A stretch of DNA of 64,000 nucleotides from Polyangium jinanense. GTDB lineage: Bacteria; Myxococcota; Polyangia; Polyangiales; Polyangiaceae. The notes beneath the pieces were generated by a model, which saw nothing but the letters and a program-made list of their open reading frames with translations, was not told where the DNA came from and searched no databases. The position numbers and the translations under genes are program-made. Below are positions 35,862 to 43,793 of this stretch, one piece after another. Positions within the stretch are counted from its first letter, which is position 1; every line of letters starts with the position of its first letter. The stretch is taken from NCBI RefSeq assembly GCF_028435365.1, contig NZ_JAGTJJ010000002.1, positions 620,001 to 684,000 of the forward strand, in the 5' to 3' direction.

Positions 35862-37667
35862 TCAGTCCTCGTCCTCGTCCTCGTCCACCTCCTCCTCGTC
35901 CTCCCCGGCAAACAGCGCCGCATGCCGCACGCTCTCGATCCCTTCTTCCAGCGCAGACTTCGGCGACGTGAGGGAGAGATCTTCGTCTGCGAACTGGTAT
36001 CCGTCGACCATGCCCTCCTCCGAAAGGAGAAGGAAGCCGTCGGCCGTCCCCGGCGACACGAGGAGCACGGCGAACGGAGATGCCGGCGGCGTCGCCTCTC
36101 CGAACATGCTCCGCTGCGCCGCGCGGTCGCGTATCTCGTCGATCGAGAGAAAGCGGAACGGTCCCCACGAGAGGCCATTCACCCGCTCGTAAAAGCGGAC
36201 CACGGCCGGGGGCAAAGGTGCGCCGAGGTGCTCTTGCAGCCAGGTGAGGTCCTCCGCCGAGGCGCCGCGGATCGGCGCGTCGTCGGCCGGCAGGTGCGAC
36301 GCGCGCAGCGCGAGAAGACGCTCGAACCAGTCGTCCCGGTCGAGTGACACCCGGACACCGTCGTCCGGGTGCGGCGGGCGCAGCGCCACCGACGGGCATT
36401 GCACGTATTCCGCGCCGTCGCACATCGTCCGCGCGTGGTGCCGGAGGCGGGAGGCGAAGCGGAAGTCCTCGAATGCGCTCGAGTACGTCTCGTACGAGAT
36501 GCGAATGACGTTCGCCTCCTGCGCGAGCCATACGTCGAAGCCCGGGTACATCGGCCCGAGCGAGGGCACGTCGTCGATGTCCATGTAAAGGACCGGATAG
36601 TCGCCTTCGCGATCCGGCGCATTCGAGAGCATCCACACGCGGCGGTGCTCGGCCCCGCCAGGCACGAGGAATCCGTACTCCATTGCCGGCACGTCGAAGA
36701 AGGACGCCCAGGATTGCTCGCCCTCCTCGACCTCGCCCGGCTCGGGATCGGAGGGAGGCTCGTCCATGTCGCCGAATTCGGCCTTGGCGATGGCTTCGAG
36801 GGAACGCGGGGTCCACCGGAATGCCGGCGCGAGCTCGAACCATCCGAGCGTCGAGAGCCATTGCGCGTCGAAGGCGAGCCACCTCCTCAGGCTCGGCGGC
36901 AGCGGCGCGCCGTTCGGGAGCGTGAGCGCGTCGAGGACCTCCGGCGAGAGCGGGCGGAAGTCCTTGTCGTGTTTCGGCCAGGCGCGCTTCTTCTTCTTCG
37001 AGACCTCGACGCCGAGCGCTGAAAAGCCTTCCTCACGGACCTTCGCAATCACGCGCTCGACCAGCGCGACGCCCTGCGGACCGCGGTCGTCGAGCGCGTC
37101 GAAGAAGCGGCGGTCGTCGCGGATCTTCGCGAAAAGCGCCTCGGTGCGGAACGCCGTCCGCATGGCCTCGCGGCCGCCATACCCGAAGCGTACTGCGTCC
37201 TCGACGTAGCCGAGCGCGGCGTCGAGATCGTCGAGCTCGATGGCGACGCACGCGGCATTGTAAAAGATCGCGGGGTTTTTCGGTCCGTGGGGGAGGCAGG
37301 CGGCGAGGTATTTGCGGGCGCGTTCGGGATCCTTGCCGAGGTGCGTGTTGTCGTCCTGCACCGCCCACAGCGCGTTGCAGTACGTGGCGAGGTCGGGATT
37401 TTTCCCCTGGAGAAGCGCATCGAAGATCACGAGCGCGTCGCGCGGCCGGGTCTTCGCGCACGCGTGCGAGAGCTGGTTCAACGCGCGACGAAAGGAGCCG
37501 AACGCATCGGAGCGTTCGAGGAGGCCTATACGTTCGGCGTCGTCGAGGGCGAGGAGCGTCGCGGCGTGAGCTTCGTTGTCAGGCTTGAATGCCTTGCGGA
37601 GCGCGTTCTCGCCGGGACCGTTCAGACGGCTGCGGACGAGGGTGGGGTCGAGCCAGGCGTCGGACAT
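35862..37667 (-). CDS. Large protein with TPR-like and SMI1/KNR4-like (SUKH) regions, 601 aa
   Basis: Residues ~40-210 contain TPR-like helical pairs (TRPRDALVIFDALLQGKNPD, PKNPAIFYNAACVAIELDDL). The C-terminal part, from about 470, has the SUKH pattern LTWLQEHLGAPLPPAVVRFY and FRFLSIDEIRDRA, as in SMI1/KNR4 proteins, many of which are immunity proteins of contact-dependent toxins. A second, degenerate SUKH-like segment may lie around 240-400. The tail is very acidic (GEDEEEVDEDEDED). No toxin gene is adjacent. The function is unknown. Confidence 0.6.
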   Translation of the reverse strand: MSDAWLDPTLVRSRLNGPGENALRKAFKPDNEAHAATLLALDDAERIGLLERSDAFGSFRRALNQLSHACAKTRPRDALVIFDALLQGKNPDLATYCNALWAVQDDNTHLGKDPERARKYLAACLPHGPKNPAIFYNAACVAIELDDLDAALGYVEDAVRFGYGGREAMRTAFRTEALFAKIRDDRRFFDALDDRGPQGVALVERVIAKVREEGFSALGVEVSKKKKRAWPKHDKDFRPLSPEVLDALTLPNGAPLPPSLRRWLAFDAQWLSTLGWFELAPAFRWTPRSLEAIAKAEFGDMDEPPSDPEPGEVEEGEQSWASFFDVPAMEYGFLVPGGAEHRRVWMLSNAPDREGDYPVLYMDIDDVPSLGPMYPGFDVWLAQEANVIRISYETYSSAFEDFRFASRLRHHARTMCDGAEYVQCPSVALRPPHPDDGVRVSLDRDDWFERLLALRASHLPADDAPIRGASAEDLTWLQEHLGAPLPPAVVRFYERVNGLSWGPFRFLSIDEIRDRAAQRSMFGEATPPASPFAVLLVSPGTADGFLLLSEEGMVDGYQFADEDLSLTSPKSALEEGIESVRHAALFAGEDEEEVDEDEDED

Positions 37668-37681
37668 GGCCGCGGAGGCTA

Positions 37682-37717
37682 ATCGTCACCTGGGACAACC
37701 TCAACATTCACAAGGAC
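37682..37717 (+). pseudogene. Relic of an IS630-family transposase (DDE motif fragment)
   Basis: The frame ATC GTC ACC TGG GAC ... reads IVTWDNLNIHKD, the strand carrying the second catalytic Asp of IS630/DDE_3 transposases. It is followed by frame-shifted, Arg-rich sequence and lacks both the first Asp region and the terminal Glu region. It sits just upstream of the 601-aa gene's start and looks like an insertion scar rather than a gene. Confidence 0.4.
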
Positions 37718-37913
37718 TCGTGTCGACGTCCGCCGAGCGCGCGTCGGCGTCGTTTGTCCGCCGTCCCCATGTGCGCATCCGCTGGAATCTTGCTCTCCTA
37801 CCGGACTCCGCACCGTCAGACCCTTGACGCTCCGTGGGTCGATTCTTACTCTGCATAGACCCTTCGGTCCCAGCGACGCCATGATTCGCTCGATGACCCG
37901 AGGCAGAGCATGA

Positions 37914-37956
37914 CGCGGCGCCGGGCGCGAACCCCCCCTACGCGCCCGGCGCCGCG
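37914..37956 (-). terminator. Perfect 16-bp stem, probable terminator of the delta-60 gene pair
   Basis: CGCGGCGCCGGGCGCG and its exact complement flank an 11-base loop (37930-37940). The hairpin begins 12 bases after the stop of the minus-strand delta-60 gene. There is no strong T-run after it in that direction, so it could act as a factor-dependent or bidirectional terminator. Confidence 0.6.
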
Positions 37957-37968
37957 TTCCACCTGACC

Positions 37969-40515
37969 CTACGGCGCGAGCCTCACGAGGCCGAAATCCG
38001 TCCCGGTCTTCGGCGAGAACCCACGACCGGCGAGAATGACCTTTCCGTCCGGCGATAAGAGCCCATCGTACGCGCCCCACGACCCCGGGGCCGATACCAC
38101 CGCGCGCCCACCATTGCCGAAGCTCGCGTCGGGCTTTCCGTCCGGCAGATACTTGAAGACCACCATCGTCTCGCGGTCGAGCACGGCCTCGGTTGCCACG
38201 AAAAACGAGCCGTCCGGCAGGGGCACAACGGCGGGCACGCCCGTGGGCGCGAGGCTCCCGATGCTTTGCTCGACGAGGCCATTCGTTCCGAACGTCATGT
38301 CGAGCGCGCCTTTGTCGTCGAGGCGCGTGATCCCGAGATGGGAGGCGTCGACGTCGCCCGGCTTCATGAAGAGGCCCGCCACGAGGAATCCTCCGTTCGT
38401 TTGGCGCGCCAGGCGGGTTGCCGGGAAAGAATTCTCGATCGTCGTCACCCCCGCATTGCCGAAGGACGTGTCGAGCACGCCGGTCGGGAGGACACGGACC
38501 ACGTAGGACGTCGTGGCGCCGCTCCGGCCCGAGGCGATGATCGTGCCGTCCGCGAGCACCACGAGGTCCGTGATCAGCGCCTCCGTCAACTGGAGCGCCA
38601 GAAACCCGTCGACGGCGAAGCTCGTGTCGTGCTCGCCCGTCCCGAGGAGCCTTTTGACATAGGGGATGTTGAAGAACGGGCCCTTCGTCGTCCCTCCGAT
38701 CACGATACGCCCGTCCCCGTCGACGGCGATCGGATTCGGCGTGCCCTGGAGCGGGTGCTGTATGTTGAACACGCCATTGTCGCCGAAGCTCGGGTCGAGC
38801 GCGCCCGTCGCGCCGAGCCGCACGAGATGGCGGACGGACGGGTCGAGGGCAACGCCCGCGACGAGCGTCTTGCCGTCCGATTGCAGCGCGACGCTGAGCG
38901 CTCTCGAGAGCGAATCGAGCACGACGACGCCCCCCGGGCCGAAGACCCCGTCGAGCCCGCCGTCCGGTAAGTGCCGCGTGATCATCACGTTCGTGAAGTA
39001 TCCATGGCCATAATCCGTGGTGCCCGCCGAGACGATCTTCCCGTCCGCGGCGAGTCTCACGGACATGGCTGCGTCGAGCGACGCGCCCGATTGCAGCGTG
39101 GCGAGCCCTGCCAGGCCGTACGCGTCGTCCTGCGCGCCGTCCGGCGTGATCCGCGAGAGCGTGGTGCCGGTGCTCGGCGGGAAGTCCCACCGCCCAGCGG
39201 CAATGACGCTCCCGTCCGGGGCCGCGGTGATGTCGCGGACCCTGCACGCCGGATGGACCGGCGCAATCCCATCCACGCCATACGTCTTGTCGAGGATCCC
39301 ATTCGCGTCGAACCGAGCCACCTTGTACCCGCCCGAGCCGTTGAACGTCGTGAGCACCTTGCCGTCCGGAAGGAGCTGCATGGATTCCGCGGCGTTCGCG
39401 GAGACCGACGTGGTCGCGATGCCATCCCCGTCGCCGAACGTCGGGTCGAGTTTTCCATCCGCGTCGAGCCGCAGGACCGAGGTACCCCCCGTGGCCTCCC
39501 CGGTCGCGAAGATCTTCCCATTCGGCGCGACGGCGCAGAATGACGACGCATAGGCCGGGGTCGCGGGGTCGTAATTGAACAGGCGGAGCTCCTCCACCAC
39601 GGCCTTGCCGTCGCCGTCGAAGCTCGGATCGAGCGCGCCGCTCGGCAAGAGCCGCACGAATGCCATTCCATCGAAGTTTCCGTGTTTGCCGCAGAGGACG
39701 ATCTTGCCGTCGCCGGTGATGTTCACACTCGAAGGAAACGATCCATTCTCGAACGGGGGTTCGAGGACGCCGCCCTGTCCGAAGCTCGAGTCGATGCTCC
39801 CGTCGGCGAGGAACCGCTGCACGAGGTATCCCGGCGAAAGAGGCTCGCCGCTCCGGCCGGCGACGAGGATCTTGCCGTCGCCCTGAAGCGCGATCGAAAC
39901 CGCCACCCCCTGTTCGCCGAGCGCGAGGCCCGCCTTGCCGAAGGAAGAAACGGGCTTGCCGGTCGCGTCGAAGCGCGCGAGGAGGACGTGGCTCTGCTCG
40001 GTGCCGCGCACGGAGAGGCCCGCGGCGAGGATGTCTCCATTCGGAGCGACCGCGACCGCCTGGAACGAGGTCCGGGTCAGGTTGCTCGTGAGCACCTTGC
40101 CGCCCTCGCCGAACGAGAAGTCGGGCGTGCCGCTTTCGGTGGCCCGGAAGAGGTACCCCTCGCCAAATGAAGTGTCGGACGTGCCGCCGGCGACGAGGAG
40201 CTTGCCGTCCGGAAGGCGTAACGAGGCGTGGACGTGATCCCAATTGGGCTTGTTTCCGGCCGCCGTGGCGACGCCGTCCGTGCCGAAGCTCGGGTCGAGC
40301 GCGACGACGGCCTCCGGGACGTTCGGCCCCGAGCCGCCCGAGCCGCCGGAGCCGCCCACGCCACCGGAACCGCCCACGCCGCCCGAGCCGCCCGAGCCGC
40401 CGGAGCCGCCGGAGCTCGACGAACTGGAGCTCGAAGAAGGGGAGCCGCCTCCGCCGCCGCAATGCAGGCAGAAGCCGCCGAGGACCATTGCAAGAAGGAA
40501 AAAGTGTCGACGCAT
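37969..40515 (-). CDS. Delta-60-repeat lipoprotein, copy 1 (848 aa)
   Basis: The signal MRRHFFLLAMVLGGFCLHC ends in a lipobox Cys and is followed by a Gly/Ser tract (poly-Ser, then GGSGG repeats), a flexible tether. The rest is about a dozen delta-60 repeats recognisable by recurring DGKILVAG-like strands with LDPSFG-type turns, which should fold into one or more beta-propellers on the cell surface. The function of these repeats is not established. The gene is a tandem paralogue of 40584-43148, with near-identical first 20 codons, and is probably cotranscribed with it across a 68-base gap. A Shine-Dalgarno-burying hairpin precedes the start. Confidence 0.85.
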   Translation of the reverse strand: MRRHFFLLAMVLGGFCLHCGGGGGSPSSSSSSSSSGGSGGSGGSGGVGGSGGVGGSGGSGGSGPNVPEAVVALDPSFGTDGVATAAGNKPNWDHVHASLRLPDGKLLVAGGTSDTSFGEGYLFRATESGTPDFSFGEGGKVLTSNLTRTSFQAVAVAPNGDILAAGLSVRGTEQSHVLLARFDATGKPVSSFGKAGLALGEQGVAVSIALQGDGKILVAGRSGEPLSPGYLVQRFLADGSIDSSFGQGGVLEPPFENGSFPSSVNITGDGKIVLCGKHGNFDGMAFVRLLPSGALDPSFDGDGKAVVEELRLFNYDPATPAYASSFCAVAPNGKIFATGEATGGTSVLRLDADGKLDPTFGDGDGIATTSVSANAAESMQLLPDGKVLTTFNGSGGYKVARFDANGILDKTYGVDGIAPVHPACRVRDITAAPDGSVIAAGRWDFPPSTGTTLSRITPDGAQDDAYGLAGLATLQSGASLDAAMSVRLAADGKIVSAGTTDYGHGYFTNVMITRHLPDGGLDGVFGPGGVVVLDSLSRALSVALQSDGKTLVAGVALDPSVRHLVRLGATGALDPSFGDNGVFNIQHPLQGTPNPIAVDGDGRIVIGGTTKGPFFNIPYVKRLLGTGEHDTSFAVDGFLALQLTEALITDLVVLADGTIIASGRSGATTSYVVRVLPTGVLDTSFGNAGVTTIENSFPATRLARQTNGGFLVAGLFMKPGDVDASHLGITRLDDKGALDMTFGTNGLVEQSIGSLAPTGVPAVVPLPDGSFFVATEAVLDRETMVVFKYLPDGKPDASFGNGGRAVVSAPGSWGAYDGLLSPDGKVILAGRGFSPKTGTDFGLVRLAP

Positions 40516-40538
40516 GTGACCTCCGCGAAGGAGGTCAC
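40516..40538 (-). promoter_or_regulatory. Hairpin burying the Shine-Dalgarno of delta-60 gene copy 1
   Basis: Read on the minus strand, GTGACCTCC-TTCGC-GGAGGTCAC immediately precedes the ATG. It is a perfect 9-bp inverted repeat with a five-base loop. The GGAGG of the 3' arm is the Shine-Dalgarno sequence, so folding would block initiation until the stem opens. The same structure occurs before copy 2. Confidence 0.7.
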
Positions 40539-40583
40539 ATTCTCATGTTTGCAAAGCTACCACCATTGGAAACATCACGCGTT

Positions 40584-43148
40584 TCACGGCGCGATCCGCA
40601 CGAGCCCGAAATCCGTACCGCTCTTCGGCGAGAATCCGCGCCCGGCGAGGACGAGTTTCCCGTCCGGCTGCAAAAGCCCATCGTACGCTCCCCACGGCCC
40701 CGGGGCCGAGACCAGCGCGCGCCCTGCATTGCCGAAGCTCGGGTCGGGCTTGCCGTCGGGCAGGTACTTGAAGACCACCATCGTCTCGCGGTCGAGCACC
40801 GCCGTGGTCGCGACGTAAAAACCGCCGTCCGGCAGCGGTATGACCGCGGGGACGTCGGAGGTCACGACGCCCTCGACGCTCCGCTTGACGAGACCATTCT
40901 CGCCGAACGTCATGTCACGCACGCCCTTGTCGTCGATACGCGCGATGCCGATCTCGAAGCCGTCGAGGGCGCCCGGCACGATGAAGATGCCCGCCACCAA
41001 AAATCCGCCGTTCGTTTCCCGCGAAAGCCGGTTCAGCGCGGATGCATTCTGCACGGTCGTCACGCCCCCGTCGCCGAAGGACGGGTCGAGCGCGCCGCTC
41101 GGGAGCAATCGGACCACGAACGAGCTCGTGTAATCCTTCCAGCCCGTGGCGACGATCGTGCCGTCGTCGAGCGCCACGAGGTCGTGGACCTGTCCCAACG
41201 TCGCCGGCAGCGTGACCGCCCCGTCGCCGTCGAAGGTCGTATCGAGCGCGCCCGTCGCGAGCAGCCTCGCGAACGAGGGGATCCCATACGGCGAGCCCAT
41301 TCCAATCCCTCCGACCACGACGCGCCCCTCGCCGTCGACGCCGAGCGTGATCGCCGTGGCCATCGATTCCGGGAGGTTGACGGTTCCATTGACGCCGAAG
41401 CTCGTGTCGGGCGCGCCCGACGCGTCGAGCCGCGCCACCCCGTAGGAGCTCGTGCCGAAGGCAGCCCCCATGACGAGCGTCTTGCCATCCGGTTGCAGCG
41501 CGAGGTCCACGGCCGGCGAGACCTTGTCGAGCAGGACGACGCCCCCCGCGCCGAAGCCCGCGTCGGGCGTGCCGTCCGAAAGGTGCCGCGTGATCATGGC
41601 GTTCGTGGCGACCGTTTGGGCGCCCATCGTGCCGGCCGAGACGATCTTGCCGTCCGCGGCGAGCTTCACCGAAAAGGCGACGTCACGCGTCGCGCCCGAT
41701 TGCAGCGTGCTGATGCCCCCCTGCCCATACGTGGTGTCCTGCGCGCCGGAAGGCGTGAGCTGCGCGAGCGTCGTGCCGATGTTCGAAAAGCTCGAGCGGG
41801 CGGCGCCGACGACGCTTCCATCGGGGGCCAGGGTGATCTCGCGAACCGCGCCCATGGTGGGGAACTTGGCCAGGCCCGCCGTGCCGTAATTCGTGTCGAG
41901 GGTCCCGTCCGCGGAGAAATGCGCCACGGCGTAGGGCCCATCGTCGGTTCGGAATGCCACGAGCACCGAGCCATCCGGGAGGATCCGCAAGGACTCGGCC
42001 CAAGCCGAGCCGCCGTCCGCAATGGCAAGGGAGGCGAGCGCGTCCCCGCCGCCGAACGTCGTGTCGGGTTTGCCGCTCGAATCGAGGCGGAGCACCGACG
42101 TGGCGAGGGGGCTGCCGCCCGCCACGAGGATCTTGCCGTCCGGCGCGACGCCGCAGATCGAGCCGGAGAGGGGCGACGTCCAGTTCGCATCATCGTACAG
42201 GTCGAGGAGCGAGGTCATGAGGATGCCATCCTCGTCGAAGCTCGGATCGAGCGCTCCATCCGGCAGGAGCCGCACGAGGGTCGTGCCGGAGCCATCGCCC
42301 GGCATGCCGCAGATGACGATCTTGCCCTCGTTCGTGAGGGCCACGGCCGAGGCGAACGACCCATCTTCGAACGGGATCTCGACGATGCCCGCGTTCCCGA
42401 ACGCCATGTCCACGCTCCCGTCGGGGAGGAAGCGCTGCACGAGGTATCCGGGCTGCTGGAAGGGCGGAAGGAGCAGGCCAGCGACGACGATCTTGCCGTC
42501 GGGCTGGAGCGCGATCGAAAACGCCGTCCCCGAGGCGCCGAGCACGAGGCCCCCCTCGCCGAAGGAAGCGACGGGCTTGCCGGTCGCATCGAAGCGCGCG
42601 ACGAGCACGCGGGTGAGGTTGAGGCTGATTTGCGGCGAAGCCAGGCCCGCGGCGAGGACGTCTCCATTCGGCGCGACGACCACGCCGTGGAACGCGGCGC
42701 GGCTGCGTGTCGTCGCGAGCACCTTGCCGCCGTCGCCGAAGGATTTGTCGAGCGTGCCGTCGGCGTTGGCGCGGAAGAGGAATCCCTCGCCGTAGGAGGT
42801 GTCCGACGTGCCGCCTGCGACGAGGGTCTTGCCGTCTGGCTGGCGCGTGGAGGCATACACGATATCCCTGTTCGGCTGGCTCCCGGCCGTCGTGGCGAGG
42901 CCCGCCGCGCCGAAGCTCGGGTCGAGCGGCAAGAATGTCTCGCCGCCGCCCGCGCCGCCGCCCGCGCCACCCGCGCCGCCCGACGCGCCGCTGCCGCCGG
43001 AGCCGCCCACGCCTCCGGAGCCGCCCGCGCCGCCGGAGCCGCCGGAGCTCGATGAACTGGAGCTCGATGAAGGGGCGTCGCCTCCACCGCCGCAATGCAG
43101 GCAGAAGCCGCCGAGGACCATTGAAAGAAGAAAGAAGTGTCGACGCAT
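40584..43148 (-). CDS. Delta-60-repeat lipoprotein, copy 2 (854 aa)
   Basis: This has the same architecture as copy 1: a lipoprotein signal (GGFCLHC), a poly-Ser/Gly tether (SSSSSSSSSGGSGG), then repeated strands such as DGKTLVAGG, GKILVAGGS, DGKIVSAG and DGKLVLAG, each with a DPSFG/DTTFG-type turn. The two copies are clearly homologous along their whole length but diverged in the middle, while the signal region and 3' end are closely similar, consistent with an old tandem duplication. It lies 33 bases downstream of the 174-aa gene on the same strand. Confidence 0.85.
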   Translation of the reverse strand: MRRHFFLLSMVLGGFCLHCGGGGDAPSSSSSSSSSGGSGGAGGSGGVGGSGGSGASGGAGGAGGGAGGGETFLPLDPSFGAAGLATTAGSQPNRDIVYASTRQPDGKTLVAGGTSDTSYGEGFLFRANADGTLDKSFGDGGKVLATTRSRAAFHGVVVAPNGDVLAAGLASPQISLNLTRVLVARFDATGKPVASFGEGGLVLGASGTAFSIALQPDGKIVVAGLLLPPFQQPGYLVQRFLPDGSVDMAFGNAGIVEIPFEDGSFASAVALTNEGKIVICGMPGDGSGTTLVRLLPDGALDPSFDEDGILMTSLLDLYDDANWTSPLSGSICGVAPDGKILVAGGSPLATSVLRLDSSGKPDTTFGGGDALASLAIADGGSAWAESLRILPDGSVLVAFRTDDGPYAVAHFSADGTLDTNYGTAGLAKFPTMGAVREITLAPDGSVVGAARSSFSNIGTTLAQLTPSGAQDTTYGQGGISTLQSGATRDVAFSVKLAADGKIVSAGTMGAQTVATNAMITRHLSDGTPDAGFGAGGVVLLDKVSPAVDLALQPDGKTLVMGAAFGTSSYGVARLDASGAPDTSFGVNGTVNLPESMATAITLGVDGEGRVVVGGIGMGSPYGIPSFARLLATGALDTTFDGDGAVTLPATLGQVHDLVALDDGTIVATGWKDYTSSFVVRLLPSGALDPSFGDGGVTTVQNASALNRLSRETNGGFLVAGIFIVPGALDGFEIGIARIDDKGVRDMTFGENGLVKRSVEGVVTSDVPAVIPLPDGGFYVATTAVLDRETMVVFKYLPDGKPDPSFGNAGRALVSAPGPWGAYDGLLQPDGKLVLAGRGFSPKSGTDFGLVRIAP

Positions 43149-43171
43149 GTGACCTCCGCGTGGGAGATCAC
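43149..43171 (-). promoter_or_regulatory. Hairpin burying the Shine-Dalgarno of delta-60 gene copy 2
   Basis: On the minus strand GTGATCTCC-CACGC-GGAGGTCAC directly precedes the ATG. Compared with copy 1, one base of the left arm has changed so that a G-C pair becomes a U-G wobble in RNA, and the loop differs, but the stem is kept and GGAGG is again in the 3' arm. Conservation of the stem while the loop changes supports a real structure. Confidence 0.65.
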
Positions 43172-43181
43172 ATTCTCACGT

Positions 43182-43706
43182 TCACGGCTCCTCCACCATC
43201 GGGAACACCTCCACGCTCAGCGATTTGAGCGCGACGGCGCCTTCCGGCGGCCTTGCCTCCTTGAACGCATTGAGCTGATCACGCGTCTCCCAAATGCTGA
43301 TCGTCATTCCTTTTCCGGTCGCCGGATCCGTCACGAAATAACTTGCCTTGCATCCGGGCTGCTTTCGCATCCAGGCGCGGTGCGCGCGCGCCTTCTCCAG
43401 GTCCGCGTCGCTCGCCTTTTCGTGCGTCACCACCCGGCAGAAACCTTTCGTGGGCACCGACGACGCCGACTTCTCGTTCGCTTTCCACAGGTTCGCCGCG
43501 GCCCACAACTTGCCGATCTGCAAGATGGGGTGCGCGCCTTCCACGCCGTAGTCCTCCGGCGTCACGACGCGGCCGCGCACCGAGAAGTAGCCGGTTCGCA
43601 CGCCGAACTCGTCGTTCACGGCGTACTGACCGCCCGCGGAGCTCACGTGGTAGAGGCTGTCGTCGATCGTCACCTTGTTGCCGTCGACGTGGGTCTTGCT
43701 CGCCAT
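43182..43706 (-). CDS. Hypothetical protein with ABM-like (antibiotic biosynthesis monooxygenase fold) C-terminal half
   Basis: This is a 174-aa soluble protein. The N-terminal ~60 residues form a beta-rich segment (NKVTIDDSLYHVSSAGGQYAV). The C-terminal ~95 residues have the strand-helix-strand pattern of a dimeric alpha/beta-barrel ABM-like domain (FCRVVTHEKASDADLEKARA, HRAWMRKQPGCKASYFV, MTISIWETRDQLNAF). No catalytic residue can be named. It is the first gene of the minus-strand unit that continues into the two delta-60 lipoproteins, and it is divergent from the glycosidase across an 87-base spacer. Confidence 0.6.
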   Translation of the reverse strand: MASKTHVDGNKVTIDDSLYHVSSAGGQYAVNDEFGVRTGYFSVRGRVVTPEDYGVEGAHPILQIGKLWAAANLWKANEKSASSVPTKGFCRVVTHEKASDADLEKARAHRAWMRKQPGCKASYFVTDPATGKGMTISIWETRDQLNAFKEARPPEGAVALKSLSVEVFPMVEEP

Positions 43707-43793
43707 GGGCGTACACTACCAAAACTCGGCGCCTCGTCCGCCTTTGAAGCTCACCGGGTTCGTCCCTTCTTTGCTACCCTCGCTCCCGCCGTC

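Larger units (their letters stand above)
37668..37968. other. Intergenic region with IS relic and terminator
   Basis: The 301 bases between the 601-aa gene's start and the delta-60 gene's stop hold the IS630-like scar at its left end and a strong hairpin at its right end. Between them I see no believable gene or promoter, though the promoter of the minus-strand 601-aa gene must lie here. Confidence 0.5.

Noticed and set aside
40167..43055. A ~960-residue plus-strand frame opposite the delta-60 gene
   Set aside because: It consists of Arg/Ala/Glu-rich sequence without a domain; the minus-strand lipoprotein has a signal peptide, ribosome-binding site and clear repeats.
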